Assembly (NCBI GenBank): GCA_011109175.1
Contig: RDEW01000029.1
Span: 158,158 to 222,157, forward strand
DNA from: Dicyema japonicum
Taxonomy: Eukaryota > Dicyemida > Rhombozoa > Dicyemidae
Reading direction: 5' to 3'
Length of the DNA: 64,000 bases
The notes beneath the pieces are model-generated. The model saw only the letters and a list, made by a program, of their open reading frames with translations. It was not told where the DNA came from and made no database searches. The translations under genes and the position numbers were made by a program. Shown in pieces: positions 63,655-64,000 of the stretch; the stretch's first letter is position 1; every line of letters starts with the position of its first letter.

Positions 63655-64000
63655 ATTGATGCGGATTTAATGAATGAATTTAATGAAATCATATGGTGGC
63701 TTATGAAGGTAGTTTTGACTAATTAATAGAATGAAAATATTACAGTTTATGCTGAAAAGACTGAATTTAGTGATAAATCTATAACTGATAAATTAAGAGT
63801 ATATTCATCAGACAAACAAGTGGATTTAATAGTAACTCTTGGTGGAGACGGAACATTAATGCATGCCTCTTCACTGTTTCCACTTGCAATGCCATTAACA
63901 ATTCCGTTTAATTTGGGGACAATGGGGTTTCTGACTCCTCATTCATTCAAAGAATATAGAAATATAATAGAGAATGTGTTTAAAGGTATAAATATTATTA
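63655..64000 (+). CDS. NADK: NAD kinase, 5' part, truncated by window end
   Basis: Phosphorylates NAD to NADP. After the N, MNEFNEIIWWLMK resembles the helix before VY.EK in NAD kinases. A second exon (from about 63,745) reads VYAEKTEFSDK, DLIVTLGGDGTLMHASSLFP (GGDGT nucleotide site) and IPFNLGTMGFLTPHSF. A donor lies at about 63,986 (gtataaat). The intron between the two exons cannot be placed cleanly: using the tattacag acceptor breaks frame, and only a 51-nt alternative keeps it. The first exon is cut by a contig join to a LINE fragment, so the true 5' end is not present here. Confidence 0.85.

Overview
This window is animal nuclear DNA, AT-rich and full of decayed mobile elements, and most likely comes from a dicyemid mesozoan (Dicyema-like parasite of cephalopod kidneys). 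The gene content is metazoan: EB1, a CAP-Gly protein, importin-alpha, U2AF large subunit, KAT6/MOZ-type acetyltransferase with a PHD finger, NAD kinase and C-type lectin-like membrane proteins. Stop codons are standard. Almost every intron I could define by reading frame is only 20-29 nt long with GT...AG ends. Ultrashort introns of this size in an animal are known from dicyemids; that assignment is inference, and no species is named by the sequence itself.

Layout: 1-746 3' part of EB1 (+); 1.1-4.2 kb transposon fragments; 4.3-4.8 kb a four-TM protein (+); 5.7-6.3 kb hAT remnant; 7.4-8.2 kb CAP-Gly protein (-); 9-14.5 kb LINE, Tigger and SINE sequence, partly nested; 14.9-18.1 kb a 951-residue coiled-coil/repeat protein with 15 introns (-), whose middle consists of 198-bp tandem units each carrying two micro-introns; 20.0-22.5 kb a tandem pair of type I C-type lectin-like genes (+); 23.4 kb and 25.4-26.3 kb two single-pass membrane proteins; 27.9-33.1 kb three or more dead LINEs; a 464-base gap at 33,636-34,099; 34.2 and 35.1-35.8 kb a gene end and a 212-residue coiled-coil protein (+); 36-41.8 kb LINE, hAT and Tigger elements inserted in one another; 45.8-47.8 kb KAT6-like gene (-) with frame breaks; 48-56 kb repeats, a dead kinase fragment and a LINE; 56.4-58.1 kb importin-alpha (+); 61.4-62.9 kb U2AF large subunit (+); 63.7 kb to the end, start of an NAD kinase (+).

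The housekeeping genes touch nuclear import, splicing, chromatin and microtubule ends; nothing suggests an operon or shared pathway. Gene models below were built by joining exons by hand at GT/AG so that the family-conserved reading frame is kept. Because introns are so short, simple ORF calling breaks or merges these genes. Seven single Ns mark contig joins; six of them have nearly the same sequence on both sides, with small indels between the two versions, so isolated frameshifts near joins should be treated with caution.
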